Assembly: GCF_000426645.1 (NCBI RefSeq)
Contig: NZ_AUFT01000006.1
Span: 396,441-460,440 of the forward strand
Reading direction: 5' to 3'
Length of the DNA stretch: 64,000 nt
Source: Nakamurella lactea DSM 19367
GTDB taxonomy: Bacteria > Actinomycetota > Actinomycetes > Mycobacteriales > Nakamurellaceae
The notes under the pieces were generated by a model, which ran no database searches, was not told the DNA's origin, and saw only the letters and a list, made by a program, of their open reading frames with translations. Position 1 is the stretch's first letter; each line of letters begins with the position of its first letter. Both the position numbers and the translations under genes were made by a program. This document shows, one piece after another, positions 20,230-27,927 of the stretch.

Positions 20230-21225
20230 CTAATCCGCAACCCGATGCACGCGCAGGTACCGCTCGCTGCGGGTCACGTCCCAACCGCCGGGTAATCGCA
20301 CCGCGGCACCGTCACGTCCATCGAGCAGCCGGTCGAGGCGGTACAGGTGGTCCGCGGTCAGCCCCGAGATCCCCTGCCCGGCAAGCCATTGCCGGATGAT
20401 CCGGCGCCGCACCGCGGGCGGCTCGACGGCCAGCGTGGCAGCCTCGAGCAGCCCGGGACCGGCAGCCACCGATGGCAGGATGCGGTCTGCGATCAGGTCC
20501 AGCGCCTGCAGGTCGTCGGCCAGCAGATCGGCCGTCCTGGCCAGTGCTGCGGCCACGCCACCGGAGAGCACCTGTTCGAGCAGCGGCAACACCTCGGTCC
20601 GCAGCCGCACCCTGGTGAATGCCGGATCCTCGTTGTGCGGGTCCGACCACGGCGTCAGACCCACAGCGGCGCAGGCCTTCTCGGTGTCGCCACGGCGGAC
20701 GGCCAACAACGGACGACCCCACGGAGGCCGCCAACGGTGCATCCCGGCGACCGACCGCGGGCCGGACCCGCGGGCCAGCCCGAGCAGAACCGTCTCCGCC
20801 TGGTCGTCGAGCGTATGACCGAGCAGCACCGGGGCCGGCCCATCGGACCCGAGGTCGGCAGCCAGCTGCAGCAGCGCCCGGTAACGGGCGGTCCTGGCCG
20901 CGGCCTCGGTGCCGCCGGTCCGCCCGACCGTCACCGCCGCGATCCGGACGTCGGAGAACCCGATGCGCCGCAACTGCTCTGCGCACCGGTCGGCCTGCAG
21001 CGCCGAACCCGGCTGGAGTCCGTGGTCGACGGTCACCGCCACCGCCCGGCGACCGTCCCCGGCCGTCTCGGCGGCCACCGCGGCGGCCAGCGCCAGCGAA
21101 TCGGCACCGCCGGAGACCGCGACCACCAGCGGCCCGGCGCCGGCGAACTCGGTGAGCCAGTCCGACACCGCGCGACGCACCGGATCGGTCACCGGCAACC
21201 GAACCTGCTCGGCGCCCCCGGGCAT
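20230..21225 (-). CDS. tilS: tRNA(Ile)-lysidine synthase
   Basis: TilS converts C34 of the CAU-anticodon tRNA-Ile to lysidine so it reads AUA. The 331-residue protein has the PP-loop VAVSGGADSLAL near residue 37, the VDHGLQPGS and GHTLDDQAET motifs, and a C-terminal TilS substrate domain. ATG at 21225 shares a base with the upstream metalloprotease stop (TGATG). It is the last gene of the dacB-metalloprotease-tilS operon and runs into a convergent gene after 6 bp. Confidence 0.95.
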   Translation of the reverse strand: MPGGAEQVRLPVTDPVRRAVSDWLTEFAGAGPLVVAVSGGADSLALAAAVAAETAGDGRRAVAVTVDHGLQPGSALQADRCAEQLRRIGFSDVRIAAVTVGRTGGTEAAARTARYRALLQLAADLGSDGPAPVLLGHTLDDQAETVLLGLARGSGPRSVAGMHRWRPPWGRPLLAVRRGDTEKACAAVGLTPWSDPHNEDPAFTRVRLRTEVLPLLEQVLSGGVAAALARTADLLADDLQALDLIADRILPSVAAGPGLLEAATLAVEPPAVRRRIIRQWLAGQGISGLTADHLYRLDRLLDGRDGAAVRLPGGWDVTRSERYLRVHRVAD

Positions 21226-22304
21226 CAACCAAGCACCCTGGCCATCCAGGCCGCCGGGTCGGCGATCTCCGCCCGGCTGGGCAGCGCTTCCGGTGCCGAC
21301 CACACGGTATTGAACGCGTCCATCCCGGCGCGTGAAACAACTTGCGAGACAAAGGCTTCGCCCTTGATGTACTGCGACATCTTCATGTCCATGCCGAGCA
21401 GGCTGCGGAGCAGCCGGTCGATCGGCCCTGCGCCCTTCTTGCGACGTCTGGTGAACGCGGACCTGATCGCCGCGACACTGGGCACCACCTGCGTCCCGAC
21501 GGCGTCCATCACATGGTCGGCGTGGCCCTCGAGCAGGCTCATCAGCGCCATCATCCGGTCGAACACCACCCGCTGCTCCGGGCTCTGCATCTTCTCGATC
21601 CAGCTCTGCCGATCATCCCGCCGACCGCCGCGGACCGCGTCCGCAAGCCGGCCGAGCAGCTCCCGCGCATCCAGGTCGGCGACAGCACCGAACTCGGCGA
21701 CCTGGCCGACGAAGTAGTCCCGCAGCCACGGCACCGCGGTGAACTGCAGCCGATGGGTGCCCTCGTGCAGGCAGACCCAGCGGCGGAAGTCGGCGGAGTC
21801 GACCTTCAGCTCCCGCTCGACCTTGATGATGTTGGGCACCACCAGCAGCAGCCGCCCGGCCTGCCGGCTTCCGCCGGTTGCCGATTGCTCGTCTCCGCGC
21901 CCGCTCCAGGCCGTCGACTCGCCCAGTGGGTCGTACTGTCCGAGCACCCGCCCGGACAGGAAGCCGAGCACCACCCCCACCTGGGCACCGGCAGCGGTGC
22001 GGCCGGCGGTCGACACCTGGCTGCCGAGCTTGCGGGTCAGCGGCGCGGTCAGCTCCGCCATGCCGTCCGCGGTGGCCTCGATCCAGGCCGGCCGATCGAC
22101 CACCTCGGCGTCGGCGACCGGCAACCCGGCACCGAGTCCGGTCACTTCGCGCACCGTCAGCTCCGACTCCCTGGCGAACTGCCGCAGCTCGGCGACGGCC
22201 GCCGCGGCCTGCGCCGGCGTCACCGACGGGCCGGTCGGGGCGAACCTGGTGGCCGACCGGACGGCCGCCGACCAGTCGACCGGCGACGGCGGCTCGGGCG
22301 TCAT
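21225..22304 (-). CDS. zinc-dependent metalloprotease of the DUF2342 (Rv3626c) family
   Basis: A 359-residue zincin-like protein conserved next to tilS and dacB in actinobacteria. The HExxH motif is HEGTH near residues 178-182 (CLHEGTHRLQF), and SLLEGHADHVMD near 260 carries a likely third zinc ligand. A second hydrophobic stretch near 100-125 may bind membrane. Its family is sometimes annotated as coenzyme F420 biosynthesis-associated, which I regard as only loosely supported. The ATG at 22304 overlaps the dacB stop (ATGA). Confidence 0.88.
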   Translation of the reverse strand: MTPEPPSPVDWSAAVRSATRFAPTGPSVTPAQAAAAVAELRQFARESELTVREVTGLGAGLPVADAEVVDRPAWIEATADGMAELTAPLTRKLGSQVSTAGRTAAGAQVGVVLGFLSGRVLGQYDPLGESTAWSGRGDEQSATGGSRQAGRLLLVVPNIIKVERELKVDSADFRRWVCLHEGTHRLQFTAVPWLRDYFVGQVAEFGAVADLDARELLGRLADAVRGGRRDDRQSWIEKMQSPEQRVVFDRMMALMSLLEGHADHVMDAVGTQVVPSVAAIRSAFTRRRKKGAGPIDRLLRSLLGMDMKMSQYIKGEAFVSQVVSRAGMDAFNTVWSAPEALPSRAEIADPAAWMARVLG

Positions 22305-23776
22305 CGACACCCGCACATCCGCAACACGGTGGCGAAGGCATCCTGGGTCGGCCTGGTCCCGGTGTCGTCACCCGGGATGGACGCGTTGGAGATGAGCGAG
22401 AAGACCAGCAGCCGGCCGTCGGTGTCCGGGGTGTATCCGGCGAGCACATAGGTCGAGTTCAGCGATCCGGTCTTGGCCCGCACCCAGCCGGCTCCGGCCT
22501 TCGACCTGGCGTCGTCGAAGCGGTGTTCCTGATCGGCCGACAAGGTGCCGCTCACCCCGGCGACCGGCAGCCCGGCCAGCAGGTACCGCAGTGCCGGCTT
22601 CTTTCCCGAGGTCGCCTGTGCCAGCACCTGGGCGAGCACGTCGGGGGTCACCCGGTCGTTCTCGGACATCCCCGAGCCGTCGAACAACTGGACATTGATG
22701 GTGTCGATCTTCAGGTCCTGCAGGGCCAGCAGGGTGGCGGCCGACGCGCCCTCGAACGACCGCGGTGCACCCTGCGCGCCCGCCACCTCACGGGCCAGCG
22801 ACTCGGCCAGGATGTTGTCGGAGTTCAACAGCGCCTGCGACAACAGGATCGACAGCGGCTGCGAGTGCACCTGCGCGATCACCTGGCCCTTCGGCGGCGC
22901 GGTGCCGTCGATGATCGGCAGGTCGGCATTGCCCAGCGCCCTGGCCAGCGCCTTGCCGGCCGTCATCGCCGGATCGCCGGTCCTGGGCGAGTTCTCGATC
23001 GACGGGTCCTGCCGATCGCCGTCGACCATCAGCGCGGACATCTTGGTGATGTAGCCCTGCCGGACCTGCGCGGTGCCCTTGATGTCCTCGGTCTTCCAGC
23101 CGGTGGCCAGGTCCGGGCCGGTCCAGTACGAGGTGTCCAGCACGATCCGTTTCACCGGCACCCCGGAGGCCTGCACCTGGGCGGCCAGATCGCTCACCGT
23201 CGGCGCACCGTCGTACACCGTGTCGACGCCGGCCGACCGCGCAGACAGGGTGACGTCACCGCCACCGACGAAGATGATGTCGCCGGCCTGGTCACCCTTG
23301 ACGACCTTGGTGGTGAGCCGCGCGTTCGGGTCCTTCACCGAGGCGAGCAGGGCGACACCGGTCAGCAGCTTCGCCGTCGATGCCGGGATCTGCGCGGTGG
23401 CCGCGTCCTTCTTCCAGAGCACGGTGCCGGACGCCGGATCGATCACCTCGCCGGAGTAATTGGCCAGGTTCGGGTCGGCCAGCACCGGCGCCAGCGCCTT
23501 GGCGACACCCTGCGGAGTCGGGGCGGTCTTGGCGTTCGGCAACGGGGCGAGGGCGAGCTTCGGCGAGCCGACCTTCGGGTCGACCGGCTTCGGCTTGCTC
23601 ACCGAGGTGGTGACCGTCGAGCCGTCACCGCCGGCCTGCTCGTTGCCGCCGCGGCCGTCCGCGGTCAGGAACAGGTACGAACCCACCCCGAGCGCGGCCA
23701 CCACAACGACGCACAGCACGGTGATGAGCACATTCCGGCGGGTGTTGGATCGTCCCGCGCGACGCCTTCGGACCAC
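22301..23776 (-). CDS. dacB: D-alanyl-D-alanine carboxypeptidase/endopeptidase (PBP4 family)
   Basis: A 491-residue low-molecular-weight penicillin-binding protein, the counterpart of Rv3627c. An N-terminal basic tip and one membrane anchor (near 15-38) precede the periplasmic enzyme. The serine beta-lactam fold motifs are visible: STAK near 131, SDN near 318 and KTG near 433. It trims or hydrolyses peptidoglycan peptides. GTG at 23776 has AAAGGCAGG upstream. It begins the operon that continues through the metalloprotease to tilS, and is divergent from ppa. Confidence 0.93.
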   Translation of the reverse strand: MVRRRRAGRSNTRRNVLITVLCVVVVAALGVGSYLFLTADGRGGNEQAGGDGSTVTTSVSKPKPVDPKVGSPKLALAPLPNAKTAPTPQGVAKALAPVLADPNLANYSGEVIDPASGTVLWKKDAATAQIPASTAKLLTGVALLASVKDPNARLTTKVVKGDQAGDIIFVGGGDVTLSARSAGVDTVYDGAPTVSDLAAQVQASGVPVKRIVLDTSYWTGPDLATGWKTEDIKGTAQVRQGYITKMSALMVDGDRQDPSIENSPRTGDPAMTAGKALARALGNADLPIIDGTAPPKGQVIAQVHSQPLSILLSQALLNSDNILAESLAREVAGAQGAPRSFEGASAATLLALQDLKIDTINVQLFDGSGMSENDRVTPDVLAQVLAQATSGKKPALRYLLAGLPVAGVSGTLSADQEHRFDDARSKAGAGWVRAKTGSLNSTYVLAGYTPDTDGRLLVFSLISNASIPGDDTGTRPTQDAFATVLRMCGCR

Positions 23777-23903
23777 GAGACCTGCCTTTCCGTCAGAACT
23801 GATTCGCCAGTTGTCGAGCCGTGCTGGTGCCAGACCGGCCGGGCGGCCCGAACTGTGACGCCCGCCTCTCCCACCCGCAACGATGACGGACCGGCACCCC
23901 CAA

Positions 23904-23917
23904 CAGACTAGAGTCTG
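23904..23917. promoter_or_regulatory. palindrome in the dacB-ppa divergent region
   Basis: CAGACT-AG-AGTCTG is a perfect 6-2-6 dyad in the 244-bp space between divergent dacB and ppa. A TAGAGT inside it could be a -10 box for ppa. No regulator can be named. Confidence 0.3.
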
Positions 23918-24020
23918 GCGTGGGCTGCAGGTCTCGCCCGAGTGTGCCGCACCCTTGCGAGTCGGCCAATTCCGGTGGCGTGGCCGCCTTCGACATCAGG
24001 TGAACGGAAGGAGCGTCCCG

Positions 24021-24578
24021 ATGGAGTTCGACGTCCTCATCGAGATCCCCAAAGGATCTCGGAACAAGTACGAGGTCGATCACGAGAGTGGTCGTATCCG
24101 GCTGGACCGGACGCTGTTCACAGCGACCCAGTACCCCGCCGACTACGGCTACATCGAGAACACCCTCGGCCAGGACGGCGACCCACTGGACGCGCTGGTG
24201 CTGCTGGCCGAACCGACCTTTCCCGGCTGCCTGGTGCGCGCCCGTGCGATCGGGATGTTCCGGATGACGGACGAGAAGGGCCCGGACGACAAGGTGCTCT
24301 GCGTCGCGTCGGCCGATCCGCGCCGGGACAACCTGCAGGACATCGGCGATCTGCCGAAATTCGAGCGGCTGGAGATCCAGCACTTCTTCGAGGTCTACAA
24401 GGACCTGGAGCCCGGCAAGAGCGTCGAGGGCGCGAACTGGGTCGGCCGCGGAGACGCGGAGACGGAGATCCGGATCTCGTTCAACCGGGAACAGAAGCGG
24501 CTGGAAGCGGTGGCCGAAGGCTCCTCGCACGACGAGGCGGTCGACGAGGCGATGGAAGCGACCGGCGGCGTCAGCTAG
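24021..24578 (+). CDS. ppa: inorganic pyrophosphatase
   Basis: A family I soluble pyrophosphatase that hydrolyses PPi made by biosynthesis. The 185-residue protein begins [20 protein letters not shown], and carries the metal-binding [18 protein letters not shown] and the Lys/Tyr-containing [15 protein letters not shown] at 24021 follows GAAGGAG at 24006-24012; the open frame upstream is ignored because the family starts here. A 20-residue acidic tail extends the usual length of about 165. The position beside dacB is as in Rv3627c-Rv3628. Confidence 0.97.
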   Translation: MEFDVLIEIPKGSRNKYEVDHESGRIRLDRTLFTATQYPADYGYIENTLGQDGDPLDALVLLAEPTFPGCLVRARAIGMFRMTDEKGPDDKVLCVASADPRRDNLQDIGDLPKFERLEIQHFFEVYKDLEPGKSVEGANWVGRGDAETEIRISFNREQKRLEAVAEGSSHDEAVDEAMEATGGVS

Positions 24579-24580
24579 AC

Positions 24581-24596
24581 CGTCACCAGTGTGACG
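24581..24596. terminator. short hairpin at the ppa/DUF2516 convergent junction
   Basis: CGTCAC-CAGT-GTGACG forms a 6-bp stem with a 4-nt loop. It fills the 4-bp gap between two convergent stop codons and overlaps the end of the minus-strand gene. Confidence 0.35.
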
Positions 24597-24897
24597 ATCC
24601 CCCGGTGACCTCCCGCAGCCGCGGGCGCACGTCCAGCAGATAGACCAGTGAGCCGATCATCCCGGCCAGCCACAGCAGGCTCGGCGGCGGGAACACCATC
24701 GGATAGAGCCCGAGAACCAGCAGCACGCCGCTCAGCGCGGTGATGCCGGTCCAGGTGACCTTGGTCTGCTTGTCGGCGGCCGGGAACGCGTCGGCGCGGC
24801 GGATCACCGCGTCGACAAACGCGAACACCCCGACCACGGCGCCGATGGCGCCCATGGCCAGGGTGATCCAGTGGGTGATGGGAACGACGAACGTCAC
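24583..24897 (-). CDS. DUF2516 small membrane protein
   Basis: A 104-residue protein with three hydrophobic segments (near 6-30, 48-66 and 70-88), matching DUF2516, the family of Rv0476 that follows hbhA in mycobacteria. The start is GTG at 24897, 15 nt after the HBHA-like stop, with GGTGGGG upstream. Function is unknown. Confidence 0.85.
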   Translation of the reverse strand: MTFVVPITHWITLAMGAIGAVVGVFAFVDAVIRRADAFPAADKQTKVTWTGITALSGVLLVLGLYPMVFPPPSLLWLAGMIGSLVYLLDVRPRLREVTGGSSHW

Positions 24898-24912
24898 CCC
24901 ACCAGCGTACGG

Positions 24913-25764
24913 TCAGTTCGCGTCGTCGGACTCCGGTGCCTGCGAATCGGCGGCGGGCTTGTTGGCCGCGGCGGGCCGCGAGGTCGCTTCCGCGTCGGTC
25001 TCCTCGGTCTTCACCGTCGGCTTGCGGCGGGCCGGACGCTGGGCGGCACTCTTGGCCGACGAAGCCCCGGGGGCAGCCGTCGCCGAGTCTCCCGACTCGT
25101 CGGCCGGCTCGTTTGCGGCGTCGGCCTGCCCGGCGGCCCTGTCGTCAGCGGCGTCGACCTTCTCGGCGTCGGCCTGCTCGGCGGCGTCGGCCTTCTCGGC
25201 GGGAGCGTCGACCACGGATCCCGGAACCGGGCCCCTGTTGCGCAGCCCTTCCCAGGTCTTGCCGCCGCGATCGGCGAGGGTGTCGAAAACCGTGCTGATC
25301 AGCTGGCCGTAGGCCTCGGCCGACTTCCTGACCTGATCGGGCTGCAACTGGGCCCCGACCTCGGAGACCTTGTCCGGCAGGTCGTCGGACAGCTTCTGCA
25401 CCTTGCCGGGCAGCCCGGCGGCGAACTGCTCCAGCTCGTCGGCCAGGTCCTTCGCCTTGGCCGGCAGCTCGGCGATCAGCTCCTGCACCTTCTGCGGGAG
25501 CTCCCCGGCGAACTGCTGCAACTTGCCGGGCAGATCGGCGGCGGTGGCCCGCAGCTCGTCGACCACCTCGTCCCGCTGCGGCATGGTCGGCGCCTTCACC
25601 CCGGTCCGCTCGCTGATCCGGCCGACCAGATCGGTGAGCTGGCGGCCGGCCAGATCGGCCGCGCCGATCGCGGCCAGCACCGGCTTGGGCAGCTCCGGCA
25701 TCCGGTCGGCGATCTTCTCGATCGCCGCCTGGGCGCGGGCGGTCAGGTCGTTGGTGTCGGTCAT
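24913..25764 (-). CDS. HBHA-like helical protein with acidic Ala-rich tail
   Basis: A 283-residue protein in the place of hbhA (heparin-binding hemagglutinin, Rv0475). Residues about 1-170 are a long amphipathic alpha-helical stretch with repeated LPGKLQQF/LPQKVQEL units of about 11-12 residues, suited to coiled coils or lipid binding. The C-terminal 100 residues are Ala/Glu/Asp-rich with few Lys, so the Lys-rich heparin-binding repeats of true HBHA are not present. ATG at 25764 has GAAGGAG upstream within the XRE gene. It is one base from the XRE stop. The homology is by synteny and pattern; adhesin activity should not be assumed. Confidence 0.78.
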   Translation of the reverse strand: MTDTNDLTARAQAAIEKIADRMPELPKPVLAAIGAADLAGRQLTDLVGRISERTGVKAPTMPQRDEVVDELRATAADLPGKLQQFAGELPQKVQELIAELPAKAKDLADELEQFAAGLPGKVQKLSDDLPDKVSEVGAQLQPDQVRKSAEAYGQLISTVFDTLADRGGKTWEGLRNRGPVPGSVVDAPAEKADAAEQADAEKVDAADDRAAGQADAANEPADESGDSATAAPGASSAKSAAQRPARRKPTVKTEETDAEATSRPAAANKPAADSQAPESDDAN

Positions 25765-25765
25765 C

Positions 25766-26224
25766 TCAATCTCCTTCGGTGACGGGGTTGTCCGTCAGCT
25801 CTGTTGTTGCGGTTGCTGTGGTCGCGGTTGCTGTGGTTGTTGGGTTCGGGTGGGCGTCGCCGGCATCCGGCGGCGGTTGGTGATCGGCGACGAACGCGCG
25901 GTAGATGTCCGTCAGCGCGGCCTTCTGCCGGGCGGTGAGCGCCGGGTCGGCCTCGATCGCCGCCACCACCCCCTCGGTCGACCGCTCCGGCAGCAGGCCG
26001 GCCTTGGCGAGCAGCGACTCCGCCGAGATCGACAGGCCCTGGGCGATCTGGGCCAGGATCTCGGCGCTCGGCTTGCGCAGGCCGCGTTCCACCTGCGACA
26101 GGTACGGGTTGCTGATGCCGGCCTTGTCGGCCAACGCGCGCAGCGACAGCTGCGCCGAGGTCCGCTGGTCCCGGATGAATTCGCCGAGCTCACGGACCGG
26201 CCCGAGCATCGGAACCAGATCCAT
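25766..26224 (-). CDS. XRE-family regulator (Rv0474-like)
   Basis: A 152-residue DNA-binding protein. A Cro/CI helix-turn-helix lies near residues 12-70 (LRALADKAGISNPYLSQVERG, with LSQVERGLRKPS as the recognition part). A helical region follows, and a Thr/Ala-rich low-complexity end (TTTATATTATATT). It sits directly before the HBHA-like gene, as Rv0474 before hbhA. The ATG at 26224 has no Shine-Dalgarno and is 6 nt from a -10 hexamer, so the mRNA should be leaderless. A palindrome over the -35 box suggests autorepression. Confidence 0.9.
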   Translation of the reverse strand: MDLVPMLGPVRELGEFIRDQRTSAQLSLRALADKAGISNPYLSQVERGLRKPSAEILAQIAQGLSISAESLLAKAGLLPERSTEGVVAAIEADPALTARQKAALTDIYRAFVADHQPPPDAGDAHPNPTTTATATTATATTELTDNPVTEGD

Positions 26225-26261
26225 ACCCCGATCCTAACGAGGCTTGCTTGCTCTTGCAAGC
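26225..26261 (-). promoter_or_regulatory. XRE promoter with palindromic operator
   Basis: On the minus strand TTGCAA (26259-26254) and TAGGAT (26236-26231) are exactly 17 bp apart. The dyad GCTTGC-TCTT-GCAAGC at 26246-26261 covers the -35 box. Only six bases separate the -10 hexamer from the ATG. Confidence 0.7.
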
Positions 26262-26384
26262 GGCCTGCTAGCACCGCGCTTGCGGCGCAGACGCGACGGA
26301 ACGAAACCGCCGGGTCTGACGTCCGAGCAGCAGAAGCCCGACCGGCCGCCGCGCGGCGGGCCAGCGCACCGGAGAGAGGCAACG

Positions 26385-27275
26385 ATGAACCAACAGCCAC
26401 CGCCCTTCGGTCGTCACCCCGCGGCTGCGCCGCCCGGCTGGTATCCGGCGCCACCGGGCCGGCATCCCGGTGCCCGTCCGCACCAGGGCGGCTACCGTCA
26501 GCCCCTCCCGATGCCCCCCGGGTCGATGCCCGGCCGGCCGCCCGGTCCGGTGCCCGGCCCGAACTACTCCACCCCGCCCTGGGCCGGCGAGTGGCACCGG
26601 GAGCCGTCGCGCGGGCGCGGCGCCGCCATCGCGGCCTGCGTCGCCGCGCTGGTCGCCGTCATCATCGGCACCGTCGTGATCGTCACCCACAACCCCGGCA
26701 CCGTGGCCAGCGGTGCCCAGCCGGTCGGCTCCCAGCAACCGCCGACCCCCTACCCGAGCTCCACCGGTTCGCCCACGAGCGCGTCACCCCGGAGCACCGA
26801 CCGATCGACCCGGGCCGGCACCACTGACCGGCCCACCGAGCCGGTCACCACGGCCGTGCCGACCACCAGATCCGCCGCACCCAGCTCCCGGACCACCGCA
26901 CCCAGCCCCCGGACCACCGCACCCAGCTCCCGGACCGGCGCCGCCGGCGGCACCTACGCCAAGGACCGGCAGGATGCCACCAGGGTCGCCGAGGCCTGGA
27001 CGGCGGCCGTCAACGCCGGTGACGACGCGGCTGTCGTCGCCCTCTCCTGCCGGCAGGACAGAGCGGCGTTCGGCAATGGGACGTCACAGAATCCGGCCGT
27101 CCTGAGCGGTCACGTCACCGTGAAGCTGACCTCGGTGATCACCGCTCGTCCGCACGGCATCGCCATGTTCTCCGTGACGCCGGCCACCGACTCCTCGAGC
27201 TTCCGGAGCCTGATGGTGCGACAGGACGAGAGCTGGAAGATGTGCGCCACCGTCAGCAGGGTCGAAGACCTGTAG
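26385..27275 (+). CDS. proline-rich single-pass membrane protein
   Basis: A 296-residue protein of unknown function. A Pro/Gly-rich cytosolic part (residues 1-75) is followed by one transmembrane helix near 84-105 and a Ser/Thr/Pro linker with three SSRTTAP-type repeats (near 165-185). A C-terminal extracytoplasmic domain follows (about 190-296; RVAEAWTAAVNAGDDAAVVALSC, then DESWKMCATV). The last domain looks like that of the GYGQQ-repeat protein at 19516, with two Cys in similar places. ATG at 26385 has GGAGAGAGG upstream. Divergent from the XRE gene. Confidence 0.82.
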   Translation: MNQQPPPFGRHPAAAPPGWYPAPPGRHPGARPHQGGYRQPLPMPPGSMPGRPPGPVPGPNYSTPPWAGEWHREPSRGRGAAIAACVAALVAVIIGTVVIVTHNPGTVASGAQPVGSQQPPTPYPSSTGSPTSASPRSTDRSTRAGTTDRPTEPVTTAVPTTRSAAPSSRTTAPSPRTTAPSSRTGAAGGTYAKDRQDATRVAEAWTAAVNAGDDAAVVALSCRQDRAAFGNGTSQNPAVLSGHVTVKLTSVITARPHGIAMFSVTPATDSSSFRSLMVRQDESWKMCATVSRVEDL

Positions 27276-27294
27276 CGACCGGCGCGGTGCCGGA

Positions 27295-27927
27295 TCAGTC
27301 GAGGAACAGCCCGAGCTCGGTGGCCAACCGCTCGCGGGCCGCGAGCCGGCGGCCGGCGCCCTTGGCGCTGGCACCGGACAGCGCGGTCAGAATGTCGATC
27401 ACCATCGCCACCACGACCGGTGAGGCGTCCGGTGTCTCCGGATGCAACTGGTCGGCGAACTCCGGTGGTTGCTGCTGGCCACCGATCACCACCGAGGCTG
27501 CAGCCCAACGGTTGAGCGGGGCGTCGTCGGAGTCGGTCAGCACCACCAACTCTCCGCCCGCGTGCACGAACGGCACCGCGGCGTCGATGGTGTACCGGCG
27601 GTAGGGCCGGAACGACAGCGCGATCAACACGTCGTTGCTGTGCACGTCGGACAGGATGTCCAGCGGGCGGACGATGGTGCCGTCGATCAGGGTGACCTTG
27701 GCCAGCGCAGCGCTGAGTTTCGCTGCCAGCAGGGACGCATAGTTGAACGACGTGGCCGCGCCGATGACAAATCGGCGACGGGCAGCGGTGATCCTGGCCG
27801 CCGCCGCCTCCAGCCCGGGATCGGTTGCGGCCCAGTCGATCCCGGCGGCGAACTCGCTGCGGTGCACGTCGAGCAACCGGCTCTTGAGCAGGGTCGCGGA
27901 TCGTGGCCGGATGCCGTCAGCGGCCAT
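27295..27927 (-). CDS. SIS-domain protein (RpiR/MurR-like without HTH)
   Basis: A 210-residue protein made almost only of a sugar-isomerase (SIS) fold: RRRFVIGAATSFNYASLLAAKL, then SNDVLIALSFRPYRRYTIDAA and GGELVVLTDSDDAPL. RpiR regulators such as MurR carry an N-terminal HTH of about 75 residues before this domain; it is absent here. The start at 27927 overlaps the LD-carboxypeptidase gene by 11 bp, so the two are cotranscribed. The pairing suggests binding a phosphosugar such as MurNAc-6-phosphate during wall recycling; that is inference. Confidence 0.8.
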   Translation of the reverse strand: MAADGIRPRSATLLKSRLLDVHRSEFAAGIDWAATDPGLEAAAARITAARRRFVIGAATSFNYASLLAAKLSAALAKVTLIDGTIVRPLDILSDVHSNDVLIALSFRPYRRYTIDAAVPFVHAGGELVVLTDSDDAPLNRWAAASVVIGGQQQPPEFADQLHPETPDASPVVVAMVIDILTALSGASAKGAGRRLAARERLATELGLFLD

